Source of the DNA: Nemertoderma westbladi
Taxonomy: Eukaryota; Xenacoelomorpha; Nemertodermatida; Nemertodermatidae
NCBI GenBank assembly: GCA_032718475.1
Contig: JAUCBJ010005958.1
Coordinates: forward strand, 1 to 64,000
Length of the DNA: 64,000 nt
Reading direction: 5' to 3'
Positions 10,844 through 22,012 of this stretch are shown here, piece by piece; the first letter of the stretch is position 1, and the number at the start of each line of letters is the position of its first letter. The notes under the pieces are model-generated. The model searched no databases. It was not told the DNA's origin and saw only the letters and a program-made list of their open reading frames with translations. A program made the translations under genes and the position numbers.

Positions 10844-12480
10844 ATCTGCTATATAAGTTTATCCATATTATAATGAGTTTATATTTAGGCGAGCGGGCGT
10901 CGCTGCCTACCCCTCTCTGCCCCCGGACAGTGCGAGATCCTCAGCGCTGGTGTACTTTCGCCGATGTGCCTATCGCCAACGTCGTAGCTGCACAACGACT
11001 ACAACAACCAGCACGAGCCACTCCACCGTCCGTCCCAAAGGCTTAGATATACTTCAGGTTCTTACTGGAGAGTTAGGGTTACTTTCACAATTGCGACTCG
11101 CTACTGTAAACACACCTTAGTAGTAACATTCGCCTACAAACGCACAAATTCCACGTAACAGTCACAAATGGTACACATTCTATCACACATTCGGGTCATT
11201 TGTCCGTTAGTCAAGTGCCTTCCAGAATGTCACGTTGTTATTATGTATTCTTGGATACTAGCGGTGTGCTATTTATTCCGTATGCTATTCAATACGCAAG
11301 CCCTTTATTGTTCTTTTAACTCACTTCTAATTCTAGCGTGGTTGTTGCCATGGTGACATTATGGAAAGCTAGCGGTAGAATTAGGGTAATTCTCATGCAT
11401 ACAGATCTGGGATGCTATTTAATAGTAATTCTTTAATTGTCAATATCCTCTCTATATATGATTTTATGAATTTTATCGGCTATTGACTATACATTGGAGA
11501 TTCTCACACACAAATACACTTAATATAGTGAATCTCCGCTCCCATGATCTATTAATTAATGGAATTTTGGGAATGTTATAAATTGTATAAAAATGACAAT
11601 TTATCAAATTCATTAAAAGATGAATTTAAATTTATTCCCGTAAATTTTATTATTTAATATTAAATAGACACAATTTTATTCCAGAACATGTCTGGGGACT
11701 GGGATCCTTGATTCTAGGAAATTGGTCTTTTTAAGAGTAAGTGCTACGATATCTTAATAGACTAGAATTTTAAAGGATCTGATATTTGACAGATTTTTGT
11801 AAATATTAATAATTAATATTTAGGATGGGCACCAATTTATTCCAGAACTTGTCTGGGGACGTTAACCATTGATTCTAGAAATTTGTCTTTCAAGTATATC
11901 GGTGGGTGCCGCGATATCTTAATCGACTAGAATTACAGATGGTCAAAGGGTTTAACAGATTTATTTTGCGTTATACGCTACTGTTAAAGGGACATCACGC
12001 TACTATATGTATTATTTAATATACGGTATGAGAGCAATATCGCACGAAGCAATGTCAGTGTGAAGAGGCAAGTCGTTTCCAAGGTCTACCCAGAGCTTGG
12101 TTTAGCCGAGACACGAGGATCTGAACTTTGCATTCCTAATACTCTGCCTACCAATAATACTGAATATAGTAGTGGCTTTATTGTACTTTAGTAAGTACAA
12201 AGATTTCATCTTACTGTAGTCACGTATTGATAATGTAATACGGGCAGTAAGGAAAGAGAAAAAGAATTATTTCTCGCCGTCGCGCTAAATATATAATATA
12301 CGTAATTAAATAATAAACGCGAATATATATTGCACTAATCTACTAGATCGCTAAAATAACATTCTACTAAATAAAATTAAAGAAAACGATTATAATAAAA
12401 TGACATAATAATACATACATAATATAAAATAATAAAAATAAATATAAAATAATATAGTCACACACCCACTCCGTATGTTG
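10844..12480. other. BEL-2 non-coding 3' interval
   Basis: Between the decayed gene and the gag-protease stop I see no supported gene. 10890-11046 is GC-richer and opens a 57-codon plus-strand frame (ATG 10873) that I do not trust. 11640-11960 contains two copies of a unit with TTTATTCCAGAACATGTCTGG and GATATCTTAAT... about 180 bases apart (near 11680 and 11845). 12240-12470 is AT-rich. No integrase motifs are visible on either strand. Confidence 0.5.
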
Positions 12481-15400
12481 TTACGTTATGGAGTCCCTAG
12501 ATATTTGTTGGATTAGGGAGGTGGTCGTGGGAAGATTATCTTGCCTTCCATAGTTTCCGGACAGTTTTCGGTCTCTTTCCGGTAAACATAAACGACCAGC
12601 TGGGCGATTGAGTGGTTGTGTTACTTTCTCCGCTCCCTTGGCCTGTCTAATCTTCACCGGGGTAAGATGAGGAGGCCATTCATCTTCTTTACTTAGGAAG
12701 TTGGGTCCACCTAACCGGTTTGGAGTATCTGTAAGTTCTTGAGGAGTTGCTCCTCTGGAAGCGATGTCGGCTAAATTGATCGTCTCGGGGCAATGTCTCC
12801 ATTGATCTTCATTGGAGTTGATGTCGTCATTATCTGAGGAGTGTGGTGTTCCCTCAGTTGGGTCGTCTCCCTCACTAGTATCATCTTCCCATTCACTTAC
12901 CTGGCAGACGCGATCTTGAGGTAGTCTTTCTCTGAGCGTTCTACGGGAAGGTCCAGTAAGGTACCAACCTACTCTAGTTCTTCCCGCATAAGCTTGTAGT
13001 GGTTGCGGTTGAGCAGGTCGTTTCTCCAATGTCTCCAGCGCCTCATGTGCGTTTTGACCGATTAATATTTGTACTCCAGGATAATCGGTGTCGAATCTAG
13101 GAATGTTAAGTTGTTGGGCATGATCATCTTCGTCCCAATTATAAGGTTCCACTTGGGTGGTAGCGAAGTTCTTTATTGCCACCATTTTGACTGACCTTAT
13201 ACTGTATTCTCCTAGTTTATCCTGTGGAGTGGACAACTCACCTATATAATAGTCGGCAGCCACAGCAGATTTCCAAACCTGCATGATCCCTGACATGTTT
13301 AGCTTGGTTCGGAACTTGGGTTGTCCAGCAAAGATGTCTTCGGCTAGTTCTTTATCGATGAATGTTCCTGTGCTGCCGGAGTCCAGGAGGGCGTTCACTA
13401 TATAGCTCTTCTGAGGTCCGTGGACCCGTAACTGGACTACAGGAAATTCTCGGATTCCTACATTTGAAGTTGGCGCTTTCCAAGATTGTTGTTGATCTGA
13501 AGTAGTTAGGGTGAGGTCGCTGTCTGTGTCTTTCTCATACATGAGTGCTCGATACACTGCGGTGGCGTTTATTAAGTAACAGGATTCGTTTTGGTCGGAG
13601 AATTCGTCCGTATAGAATCCTTCCATCTCAGATTGATCAGTGTCGTTCACATCACTGAATTGGACATGTAGTTCGGAATCACTCACCTGACTCGGACTAT
13701 TTCGCTCGAATTCAGTGTGCAACAAGATATGATGTTTCGCACCGCACTTTGCACACCTTGCATCGGAGTAACAGGTTCGCCGTTGGTGTCCTCGTCTGAG
13801 GCAATTATAACACAACCGCTTATCCCACATGACTTCCCGTCTCTCTTTTAATGATTTCTTTAAGAATTCATCGCACATATTCAAGCGGTGGGGCCCGTCG
13901 CACAGCACACATTTGGGTTTGATGTTACTTACTTTAACATGTGCTGTGTGGTGCACGTTCGTTCTTTCCTCGGGCTTTCTCACCTGAATTCTCTTGGGAG
14001 ACGTAGGAGGAGTTTTTCTTACCTGTTCTCTCCGGTCATTGGTTCGAGACTTGAATTTACTTACCTGGTCTTTAGGCATTTTATTTACGTAATAAGATCT
14101 TTCAGTGTCTTTCCCGCTATCCTCTCTTTGAGAAGTCTGGTTTTCGCCGTCGTCTGTATAACACACTGGTGTTACCCTTCTCCTAGAAACGGGTTTCTCA
14201 CTCACCTTGTTTTCCAGTGTCTTCTCTCTGGACTGCCTTAGGAGCTGTAATTTCACTTCTCCATCTAAGAATGACATGAGATCAGCCATGGTAGGGTCTC
14301 GTCGTTGTTGTTCCATCATATATAACACTTTCTTATCCCAGCGTGTACCTACTCCACCCTTCGGTAAAGCAGAAGCCACTGCTCTAATAACCATAGCACT
14401 CTGATACTCATGAGACTTACCTAGCCAATCTAATTGTCTGCAGATCTCCTGAATCTCATCGGAAAACTCTATAATTCCGCTGCTAATAAACTTTCGGGGC
14501 GCTACCAACTTTGCATACAAATACCCAGCTATGTTATTCCTATTACCATACCTGATGTTTAGTGTATCCCAAACTTGTCTTAATCCGTCTGGATGTCCAA
14601 TAAACTTTAACGCCATTAACTTGGGAGATCCTTCCAAGCACTCGATGAGGAATCTAAGTTTCTCTCCATTAGATAGTACAGAGTTCTGTATGTTATCTTT
14701 GTAATATTCATTAAAAGGTAACCATTTCATCTCATCTCCATTGAACTTGACGATCTCTCCCACCTTTACCGCTTGCCGGGCTTCGGTTCTAGCCATTTGA
14801 CGCGTAAAATTTTCTTGGGCCATCGTGTTATTTAATATCGAGTTATCGGTATATAAATTTCTTGGATTATGATCCGGTCTATAGGGAATATCATTATCAA
14901 CAGGTCTATAATTACCCTTAATAGGGTTCACTATAGGAGTTTCTACTTCACTAGCAGTATAGATGCGTGTAGGCTCCACACCTTGCGCATGAGATACTTC
15001 AGACCTAACAGGTTGACACATTGTTACAGGGGGTGGTGGTATACCCTTTTGTAAATTTACTAATTTATCGCGTTCTAGCGCGATACTTTGCTGCACTTCT
15101 TGCAACTCTAGCCTACTTTCCCTTACTGTGCCCTTTAACTGTTGAACAGTCCCTTCTAACTCTCGGACCTGTTGAGAGGAGCGTACTCGATTCTCCTCCA
15201 TCTTTGCGAGGAGAATGTCCATCCCCCGCCGTCTCTCGTCCACCCAATCAACCGCCGAAACGGTATCCGCCAACGCTGTAGCGGGCGGACGAGGGACAAC
15301 GGGCGACAAATCATGAATATTTCGCTCGGAGTCCAGGGCATGAACTGTCTCATGGGCTGTTCTGCTGGGCACAGGTAGCTTAGTGCTGTGCAAAGGGAAT

Positions 15401-16557
15401 TGAGAGGTAGGTTCAGGGAGTACAGGTGTCTCTATGACCGAAAGGGTGGCTTCGGGAACAGGCCTAACTATTTCAGGCTCATCTACTATAGTAGGGAGTC
15501 TCTCTATTGTAATTATTTGGTCTGTGGGTTCTGTACTACCTAAGTTGGTGTTATTTAGTTGTCTTCTAACAGCTGGAGGCAAATCAGACAATTTCTGACG
15601 GTGGAATGTTCTTTTACGTCTGCTTAGGTGAGATCTATTTCCTTTGCCTTCAGTGTCGGTGGTATCGCCTTCCTCAGATGATGTATAACCTTGTCTTTTG
15701 GGAGTAGATCGATTCATCATCTGCATATTACTAGCTGTTAACTGTTTATTAAAGTTGTCTTGTCTCTCTTGAAGATTTTCCAACTCTAGTTGGGTTGTCT
15801 CTTCAGATGCCCTCCGTTCTGCTTCTGCCACTGCTATTTTTCTTTCCGCTTCTGCTGCTGCCACTGCCGCTGCTGCTGTCTTTCTATCTTCTATACGTTT
15901 TTTCTTTACTTGTTCTTCTTGAACCTTAGCGATGCGGATACTTTCATCGAATTTAGCTTGGTTCGCAGCTAACATTTCCGCATCGATTGCGTCCAGCACA
16001 AGCTTGGTTCCTTCACTATTAGGGCTAAGCCCCTCCAGCCTTCTCCTCAACTCTTCATCTCCTACAAAGCGTTGATAGTCTGACAGATAGATGTCAATAG
16101 CATCCCTCTTATGCGGTTTCTCTGCTGTCACTTCGCTTTCTTCTTGAGAAGAAGTGGCGTCGGTTGATTCTTCATAGGTTGGCCGCTCATCATAAACCTT
16201 ATCCACCATCTTCGCTCCGCGTTCGGGCGTCCGCTCATCAGTATCCGAACTACTGGAGCTATCGGGCCGCTGAAAACTAGGTTCTTGGCTAGGATGTTGC
16301 TGCTGTTTGACAGCTGCTTCTTGATCCCGCTTGACTTGGGCCCGAGTGCCGATGATAGACCTACGATGTTGGACTAGCCTAGGATCTGACACTACTTCTG
16401 TAGGGATGGCCTTTCTCACAGCAGGAGGTGACTTAGACTTGGATCTAGGATGTTCTATACTTGGATCTGGGTCACTGATCTTTTTAAGACACTGTCTAAC
16501 AGTCATTCTAACACTATCTAGGAGACTATCCGACAGTGTTTGGGTCGTTTCAGACAT
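12481..16557 (-). CDS. BEL/Pao gag-protease polyprotein, RT/RNase H/integrase deleted
   Basis: An intact 1358-codon frame starts at the ATG at 16557. Order: Ser/Pro-rich N-terminus; block DAIDIYLSDYQRF; Ala/Glu/Arg coiled coil (about residues 205-270); charged linker with a second coiled coil (about 445-510); BEL gag core (about 595-740, FNGDEMKWLPF ... LRFLIECLEG ... IRYG; DUF1759-like); three BEL zinc knuckles (about 881-946, C-x2-C-x4-H-x4-C type, then CYNCLRRGH and CAKCGAKHH); aspartic protease (about 1054, LLDSGSTGTFID); conserved LIGQNAH (about 1165) and GWYLTGP (about 1198). Then, after an acidic linker, WRHCPETINLADIASRG (about 1250), which in full BEL elements lies after RNase H. So an internal in-frame deletion removed RT and RNase H, and the frame stops before integrase. 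Its role would be particle assembly and processing; replication enzymes must come in trans. Confidence 0.92.
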   Translation of the reverse strand: MSETTQTLSDSLLDSVRMTVRQCLKKISDPDPSIEHPRSKSKSPPAVRKAIPTEVVSDPRLVQHRRSIIGTRAQVKRDQEAAVKQQQHPSQEPSFQRPDSSSSSDTDERTPERGAKMVDKVYDERPTYEESTDATSSQEESEVTAEKPHKRDAIDIYLSDYQRFVGDEELRRRLEGLSPNSEGTKLVLDAIDAEMLAANQAKFDESIRIAKVQEEQVKKKRIEDRKTAAAAVAAAEAERKIAVAEAERRASEETTQLELENLQERQDNFNKQLTASNMQMMNRSTPKRQGYTSSEEGDTTDTEGKGNRSHLSRRKRTFHRQKLSDLPPAVRRQLNNTNLGSTEPTDQIITIERLPTIVDEPEIVRPVPEATLSVIETPVLPEPTSQFPLHSTKLPVPSRTAHETVHALDSERNIHDLSPVVPRPPATALADTVSAVDWVDERRRGMDILLAKMEENRVRSSQQVRELEGTVQQLKGTVRESRLELQEVQQSIALERDKLVNLQKGIPPPPVTMCQPVRSEVSHAQGVEPTRIYTASEVETPIVNPIKGNYRPVDNDIPYRPDHNPRNLYTDNSILNNTMAQENFTRQMARTEARQAVKVGEIVKFNGDEMKWLPFNEYYKDNIQNSVLSNGEKLRFLIECLEGSPKLMALKFIGHPDGLRQVWDTLNIRYGNRNNIAGYLYAKLVAPRKFISSGIIEFSDEIQEICRQLDWLGKSHEYQSAMVIRAVASALPKGGVGTRWDKKVLYMMEQQRRDPTMADLMSFLDGEVKLQLLRQSREKTLENKVSEKPVSRRRVTPVCYTDDGENQTSQREDSGKDTERSYYVNKMPKDQVSKFKSRTNDRREQVRKTPPTSPKRIQVRKPEERTNVHHTAHVKVSNIKPKCVLCDGPHRLNMCDEFLKKSLKERREVMWDKRLCYNCLRRGHQRRTCYSDARCAKCGAKHHILLHTEFERNSPSQVSDSELHVQFSDVNDTDQSEMEGFYTDEFSDQNESCYLINATAVYRALMYEKDTDSDLTLTTSDQQQSWKAPTSNVGIREFPVVQLRVHGPQKSYIVNALLDSGSTGTFIDKELAEDIFAGQPKFRTKLNMSGIMQVWKSAVAADYYIGELSTPQDKLGEYSIRSVKMVAIKNFATTQVEPYNWDEDDHAQQLNIPRFDTDYPGVQILIGQNAHEALETLEKRPAQPQPLQAYAGRTRVGWYLTGPSRRTLRERLPQDRVCQVSEWEDDTSEGDDPTEGTPHSSDNDDINSNEDQWRHCPETINLADIASRGATPQELTDTPNRLGGPNFLSKEDEWPPHLTPVKIRQAKGAEKVTQPLNRPAGRLCLPERDRKLSGNYGRQDNLPTTTSLIQQISRDSIT

Positions 16558-18733
16558 GTTTGTTTACACAGTTGAATGCCTACGGCTATAAATACAGTTA
16601 AAGCAAGTCTAGTAAGTCAGTATCACTGTTAGCCCAATAATTAATTACCGATACTGCTACTCAGTGGAGCGTGATATATATATAATATATTAGAATACCG
16701 GTATGCTTATAGTATATATAAGTATTATTACAAACTAGGTTTTCACAGAAACCGGTATATAATTTTAGCACAAATATATATAAATATATAATAGGCCTAT
16801 CGTGGATACCGGTATGCAGTTTACACTTATAGTATATATAAGTATAATTACAGACTAGAATTAATTACAGAATACCGGTATGATTTCAACCTAAAATTTA
16901 TAGAAATAAATATAATAAGCCTATTTTAAATACCGGTATGTCAATTATTTTAAATAATTGAATTTCTGAATTTTAAGGGTTACTTGGTTACTTTAACTTA
17001 CTTTATTACCGTTATTTAAGCAGTAGTCCAACTGATATTGAGACCTAATTGTTATATGGCAGGCCTACTATTTATAAATCGTTTGAGTTGATTTATAATA
17101 TATATATACCCGTTTTAATGGGTTTTGTCAATGTTTGAAATAAATGTTATTATTTCTGGGGAGTAATCACTACACAAAGCGGTGCGCTTTCAGTGAAGTG
17201 TTACTTATAGGACACTAAAACAAATAATTCTAATTTACCTAAGTTACTTAATACTACAAATTACGTACAATTCGGGTGAGATTACAATCTCTAAATAAAC
17301 ACAAAAATTTACAAAAAACACAAAATACGAATTTTCAGGGTAATTTTACAAGAAGTCTACAAACCAGCCTAACAAAGGGTTAGAAATCTGGTTATTACAA
17401 CGGACAGGTTACTACGGTTTTTGAAAATAATAAGTAGTAGTAAATATACTGCGCTGTCCAGATAGGAAAATACCACCGCCTGACGACCTATAGCCGTATC
17501 GCTATAGGTACTACGTTATGTATCACGGAGTGTTCCTACCTAGAAGTTAATAGAGCTAACGTACGTGCCTATCAACCACTTTACAACACAAATATAATGC
17601 CTACACAAATTACTCTCGGAAAGTACTGTACACTAAACCCTAAATTAGGTACAAGTACTTGTACAACAAATAATCAGTAGTTAAAAATACTTGAACAGCC
17701 AAAAGAACCACGGTATCTGCTGGAGTGACCGGTGCACAAAATCACCAGTCTTTACCTACGCCAAGCAGCCCGTATAGTACCGGGGTTAGTTTAACTATAA
17801 CGGTATGTATAACAAACACAATTACTGTAGGAATAAACTTGGGGATATGAATGTTGCGAATAATCGCATAAACTCTGAATAATAAATATTACGCTACGCG
17901 TACAAACTACTCAAACAAAATGCAGACCAAATACTGACAGACTACTATCAAGCCTAAACAAACTACGGTATATGCAGACTCCGAAATGATTAAGTAGTAT
18001 GCGTTCTAACCCAGTAGTACGACTTATTCTTTAGATGGGGGTTTACCTTACAGCGATGGCTGCCCCTACTTCCTAACCGTTCTTTATCGGACAGATGCTT
18101 TGCACACACCGAAATTTCCTCAAACCCAACAACAGCCAGACAACTATCCAGCCTACAAATTATCTAAATAAAATTATACGCTACCCGTACAGACTACACA
18201 AACAAAGTACAGACCAAACGCTGGCGGACTCCTATCAGGCCTAAATAAACCACAGGACATGCAGACTCCAAAATGGTTAAGTAGTATGCGTTCTAACCCA
18301 GTAGTACGACTTATTCTTTAGATGGGGGTTTACCTTACAGCGATGGCTGCCCCTACTTCCTAACCGTTCTTTATCGGACATACACTCTACATGCACTGCA
18401 ATCCGTTCAGACTTAATCAACAGTTAGCCAACAGTCAAGCCTACAAATTATCTGTACAATCTGAGCAGGCTTACACGCCTTCTGCTCAATATTAACCTAC
18501 AAATAAATAAAACTTGACAGAAACAAGTAAAATCTCAATAAAAAACCAGGGCGGCCGTCCCTGATTAATTATTAAGGCCTACCGGTATATAATTATAAAA
18601 ATCGAATAATACTGCTGTACCTGTACTGTAAGTACCGGTTCGGATGATCAGGCAGTCAGGGCTACTGGTTACCGGTCGACCGGTACTTTCGACTAGATTG
18701 CTTACACCGCAATCCAGAAGCAATATCTGTTAT
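16558..18733 (-). other. BEL-2 5' leader with internal repeats
   Basis: A non-coding leader homologous to BEL-1 2099-4326. It keeps the ACCGGTA palindrome array (about 16690-16950) and the tandem duplication (about 17870-18090 and 18165-18390; in this copy GACTTATTCTTTAGATGGGG). No primer-binding site is evident next to the LTR. No frame longer than about 60 codons is present. Confidence 0.75.
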
Positions 18734-19910
18734 TGTTTGCGCTTTTGAAGACCTTTGACAGTTTAACCTGCCAAAATTAGAATGTCTTTTGGATGATAGA
18801 TAGTCTTTAGCCTATGACGAGTATTTGATACACTACATTAGCCGAAGCCAGTCTATGCGCAATCATTCACCCGTTGGATATACCCGGGAGACTGAGTTCG
18901 GGGCTTAATGATTGATGGTGTAAGCCTACCGTATTATTCGACTGATCGTAATATATAATCTCTGACAAATATTATTAACTTTCGGGAAATATTAACAGTT
19001 CCTTTAGGACGTGGCGCTCTAAATATGTAAACAGAGTTATGGCTTAAACTAGTCACAACGAAAAGGCTATAGATTCACGTATATGGCGCATTCTTTAGGA
19101 GATGCTTTGTTATCAGTTACACTCATACACAATGCTGCACAATACTGCACACTAATCTGCCGACCTTCACTAAATTTGGTCACGTATAAAGAGAGTAACA
19201 GACAATACATGTCGGGCCTATAAAATAGCATGAGATTCACTTCAAACTACTTAACATAGGTCGCAATCGTTTATCTGTAACCGATCTCTCTAACCTTTAG
19301 TATATCAAGAAGATTGGGATGTCGGACTATTGATCAGTATTCCGATATAATATTTCATCAACAAATATAACGAATAATCAACAGCAAAGCAGTAAAGTTA
19401 AGGTATAAATGATTATTAAGTGAGTATAATTGGTTTGATTTGTATGTAAGTAGCTCGATAACAGATATACGTTCTATAATTAAGCCTACTAATGTAAAGC
19501 TAAAGACTGAAACACGGAGGTGCCAAAAGCCGATGTTCTCTGGCTCTGGGCAAATACAACACTGAATTCCTGAGTTTCTGTATCCACCTCCAACACAGAG
19601 GCAAAAAACGCTCTGATTGGTCAACTAAATCAACAAGAGAACAAAGAAACAAAGAAACGTCGACGTGGCAATATCAGCTGTTAGCCGTCGTCATGGTAGC
19701 GACACTGTTTTCAAGAGTATCTAGCTTATCGCGTCACGAGATTGCGGATTATGTCCTCTAAAGTACGAATACAGTACAAATACAGAAGAAATGACTTTTA
19801 TGTCCTCTAAAACACCAGTACAGCAAGGACACGGCCTTTTTATGCCTGGCAAACCAACTACAGAGTACTTTAAGGGAAAATAACCGGTTAATGACGCAAA
19901 AGCTTTTACA
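18734..19910 (-). repeat. BEL-2 5' LTR
   Basis: It begins TGTTTGCGCTTTTGAAGACC and ends AAAAGCTTTTACA, 1177 bases, nearly identical to 8069-9244. Followed by GGCCA, the right target duplication. As the upstream LTR it should contain the promoter (minus strand), but I see no clear TATA box. Confidence 0.95.
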
Positions 19911-19915
19911 GGCCA

Positions 19916-20249
19916 ACAAATAGAAAGACAGACAGACAGACAGATAGACATGCAGGCAGGCAGGCGGAATGACAGACAATCTAGAATACATTAACGTTGA
20001 GACTGACATTATAAATGTGATCACTAAACAGGAAAATTCCTACAGTATGGCAAAATTGTACATTGCATGTGTTTCTTAATTTTGTCAGACTGACCGACTG
20101 ACAGACAAACAGACAGCTATAACTCGAGAACTAAAAGAGATCTCGCTATGTCGTTTTCAGTTTTGAAATTGCCATTAAATTTTGATACAGATTCCGTAAA
20201 AACAAGTTTTTGATTTTTTTAAATTTTGACCACAAACACGTGCCCTTAA
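19916..20249. repeat. Right arm of element M1
   Basis: It resumes the interrupted TTAA element: CAGA-rich tract (19925-19960), a unit with AACAGGAAAATTCC, a second CAGA tract, then CTCGAGAACTAAAAGAGATC and the inverted terminus ending in TTAA at 20246-20249. It aligns with 49080-49256. Confidence 0.7.
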
Positions 20250-21347
20250 ATAATCTAAAACTGGTAATAAAATATACTTGCAAAAAAGTGACCAATATAA
20301 ATAGACCATAAGCGATCTTAAGGTAGACACCCAAAATATGAATAAGAAAATGAATCTTGGAAAAGGATGGCGCTATCGATTGAGATCGATCGATGAAAAT
20401 TATTGTTGTAATAAGTCCTTGAGTAAGTTAAAAATTAAATTAAGTAGTTAGTATTAGTATGTCTGTTTTTGCTGTCTGTTTTAGTCTGTTTTGGCATTCT
20501 TTTGATATTGCGACTACAGTAATGCGATTTCGCAAAAGGCAAACAAATCACTATAAGATTGAAGAATAACAGCAGTACGACTGGTGAAATATCGTCGGAG
20601 ATACTTTTTTTAAATGAATGGTCGAGTAGCTATAATATATATAACAAATAACCGAATGAGAGAAGGCTTTCACATTCAAACATTTAGCCCTCTAGCGGCA
20701 AACATTAGAAGTTTAGATTGAGTCCAGTCCCACGAAGAAGCAGCGAATTCATTCGAGTATATTGCAATATGAATATCAGTCAAAAATTATGCAATGGGGT
20801 TCACGACTCAATCGGACACTATCGATCACGAATCAATCGATCACGAACACTATCGGTTTTACTAGAATCTGGAACATTTGTGGGAGTGAGTTAAAGACTA
20901 ATTCCACAATTAGATCCGAACTAACTTGAGGTTACCTTTCTTGGTAACTGAAACATGGCGATTTTTATTCAATTCTCGTGGAGTAAATTTATACTGATAC
21001 ATCTCTATGCATCCCTTTATCTATCTGGAAGATTGTTTTCGCAATGAGGACTAGCTAGTGCTTTATCTCATTCTTTGCGGGCCTGATAGATAGTATAACC
21101 AAGGTGGCATTTTTGTATGTGTGGCATTCCTTGACTTTCATGAGACTCCGCTTAAGGTCTTGAAGATGCGGTGATCTCGTGAATGTTATGAGTGTTGTTA
21201 TGTTGTGCGAGATGTGGCGGCCCAATTGTTTTGATATGGTGTGGCATAGCATTATCAATGCTATGCCGTTTATAGATAGGAGGAATCTGGAAGATCTCAA
21301 GAGGAACTACATCAATACCTCATGTATACCTTATGCTGCTCCTGGTA
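20250..21347. other. AT-rich spacer with one LINE tail fragment
   Basis: 20250-21120 shows no gene; it has short direct repeats (ATCGATCACGAA near 20820-20840). 21125-21265 (plus strand) matches the 3' end of the RTE-like LINE A also seen at 53830-53930: TTGACTTTCATGAGAC, then CTTGAAGATGCGG and GATGTGGCG. The small minus-strand frame at 21055-21300 is a shadow of it. Confidence 0.55.
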
Positions 21348-22012
21348 TTAAGGCCCCGGTAGCGCTACTTCAATCATTTTTTCAAAATTTTTTTTTAATT
21401 TCATCTAGAGCAGCATCTTTATCAAGATTCAAAATTTGAAAACCTTTTAGCAAGATCTGTCTTACTTCTCGAGATATTGCTGTCTGTTCGTTTTACTGTC
21501 GGTTTTTCCGTCAGTATGTCTGTCCGTCAATACTACTAGTATCGGCATGGTGCATTATTCACTCCATGAGGCTGCCAAAGTACAAGATTATGCACTGGCT
21601 GGTCCTCACGGCGAAAGCAATGTCCTGCAAAGCGGAGGCGAGTTTGTTCTAGTGTCAAGCTTGGGGAACCAATGAGACACCTCCAATGTTATATAGTGTC
21701 TGGTTGGAGATGTTTGCATTGTACTTGACACAATGAACCCGGCGTAGCATTCTTGTGAATGTGCCATCCAGAGATTTGGTGTCCTCAGCAGTTAGAGCCC
21801 AGCATGGACTCCCATAGAGGAGTACTGGAACTACTGCTGCTCTAAATAATCGGACCTTAAGTTTCCGATTAATTCTCGGTGACTTCCAACTCCTGGAAAG
21901 CCTATTCAAGGCTGCCCATGCCTTTCCCTTACGTATTCGAAGGTCCTCACCTGACTTCCGGATCCATGATCCCAGGTAACAGAAGTCGTCCACATGCCCA
22001 AGCATACCATCC

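Larger units (their letters stand above)
8069..19910 (-). mobile_element. Complete non-autonomous BEL/Pao element BEL-2
   Basis: This element of about 11.8 kb reads right to left. Order: 5' LTR 18734-19910, leader 16558-18733, gag-protease ORF 16557-12481, a 3' region with a decayed foreign-looking gene (9323-10843), polypurine tract 9245-9252, 3' LTR 8069-9244. Both flanks carry GGCCA (8064-8068 and 19911-19915), a perfect 5-bp target duplication. The LTRs differ by only about four substitutions and one single-base indel over 1176 bases, indicating a recent insertion. Reverse transcriptase, RNase H and integrase are absent, so it must have been mobilised by proteins from another copy. Confidence 0.93.
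6944..20249. mobile_element. TTAA-type element M1, split by BEL-2
   Basis: Both ends carry the same inverted terminus TTAAGGGCACGTGTTTGT (left 6944-6961, right 20232-20249). Removing BEL-2 and one target copy leaves about 1.46 kb. The right arm (20120-20230) is clearly related to the right arm of the element at 47641-49256, sharing AAAAGAGATCTCGCTA. The left arm has a 23-G run (6987-7009) and GTACACC near the end. The middle is made of about 155-bp units with TCTG/CAGA-rich stretches. No coding capacity is seen. It directly abuts the preceding element, sharing the TTAA at 6944-6947. Confidence 0.7.

Noticed and set aside
10873-11046. 57-codon plus-strand frame (starts MSLYLGERAS) in the BEL-2 3' region
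   Set aside because: It looks somewhat coding-like, but is antisense to the element, has no homologue I recognise and no second copy in the window to test it.
15156-15378. Plus- and minus-strand frames over the BEL-2 gag
   Set aside because: Shadows of the 1358-codon gag-protease frame.
18700-18733. Possible tRNA primer-binding site after the BEL-2 5' LTR
   Set aside because: Only the first bases (RTAACAG, minus strand) agree between BEL-1 and BEL-2, and there is no TGG start complementary to a tRNA CCA end.
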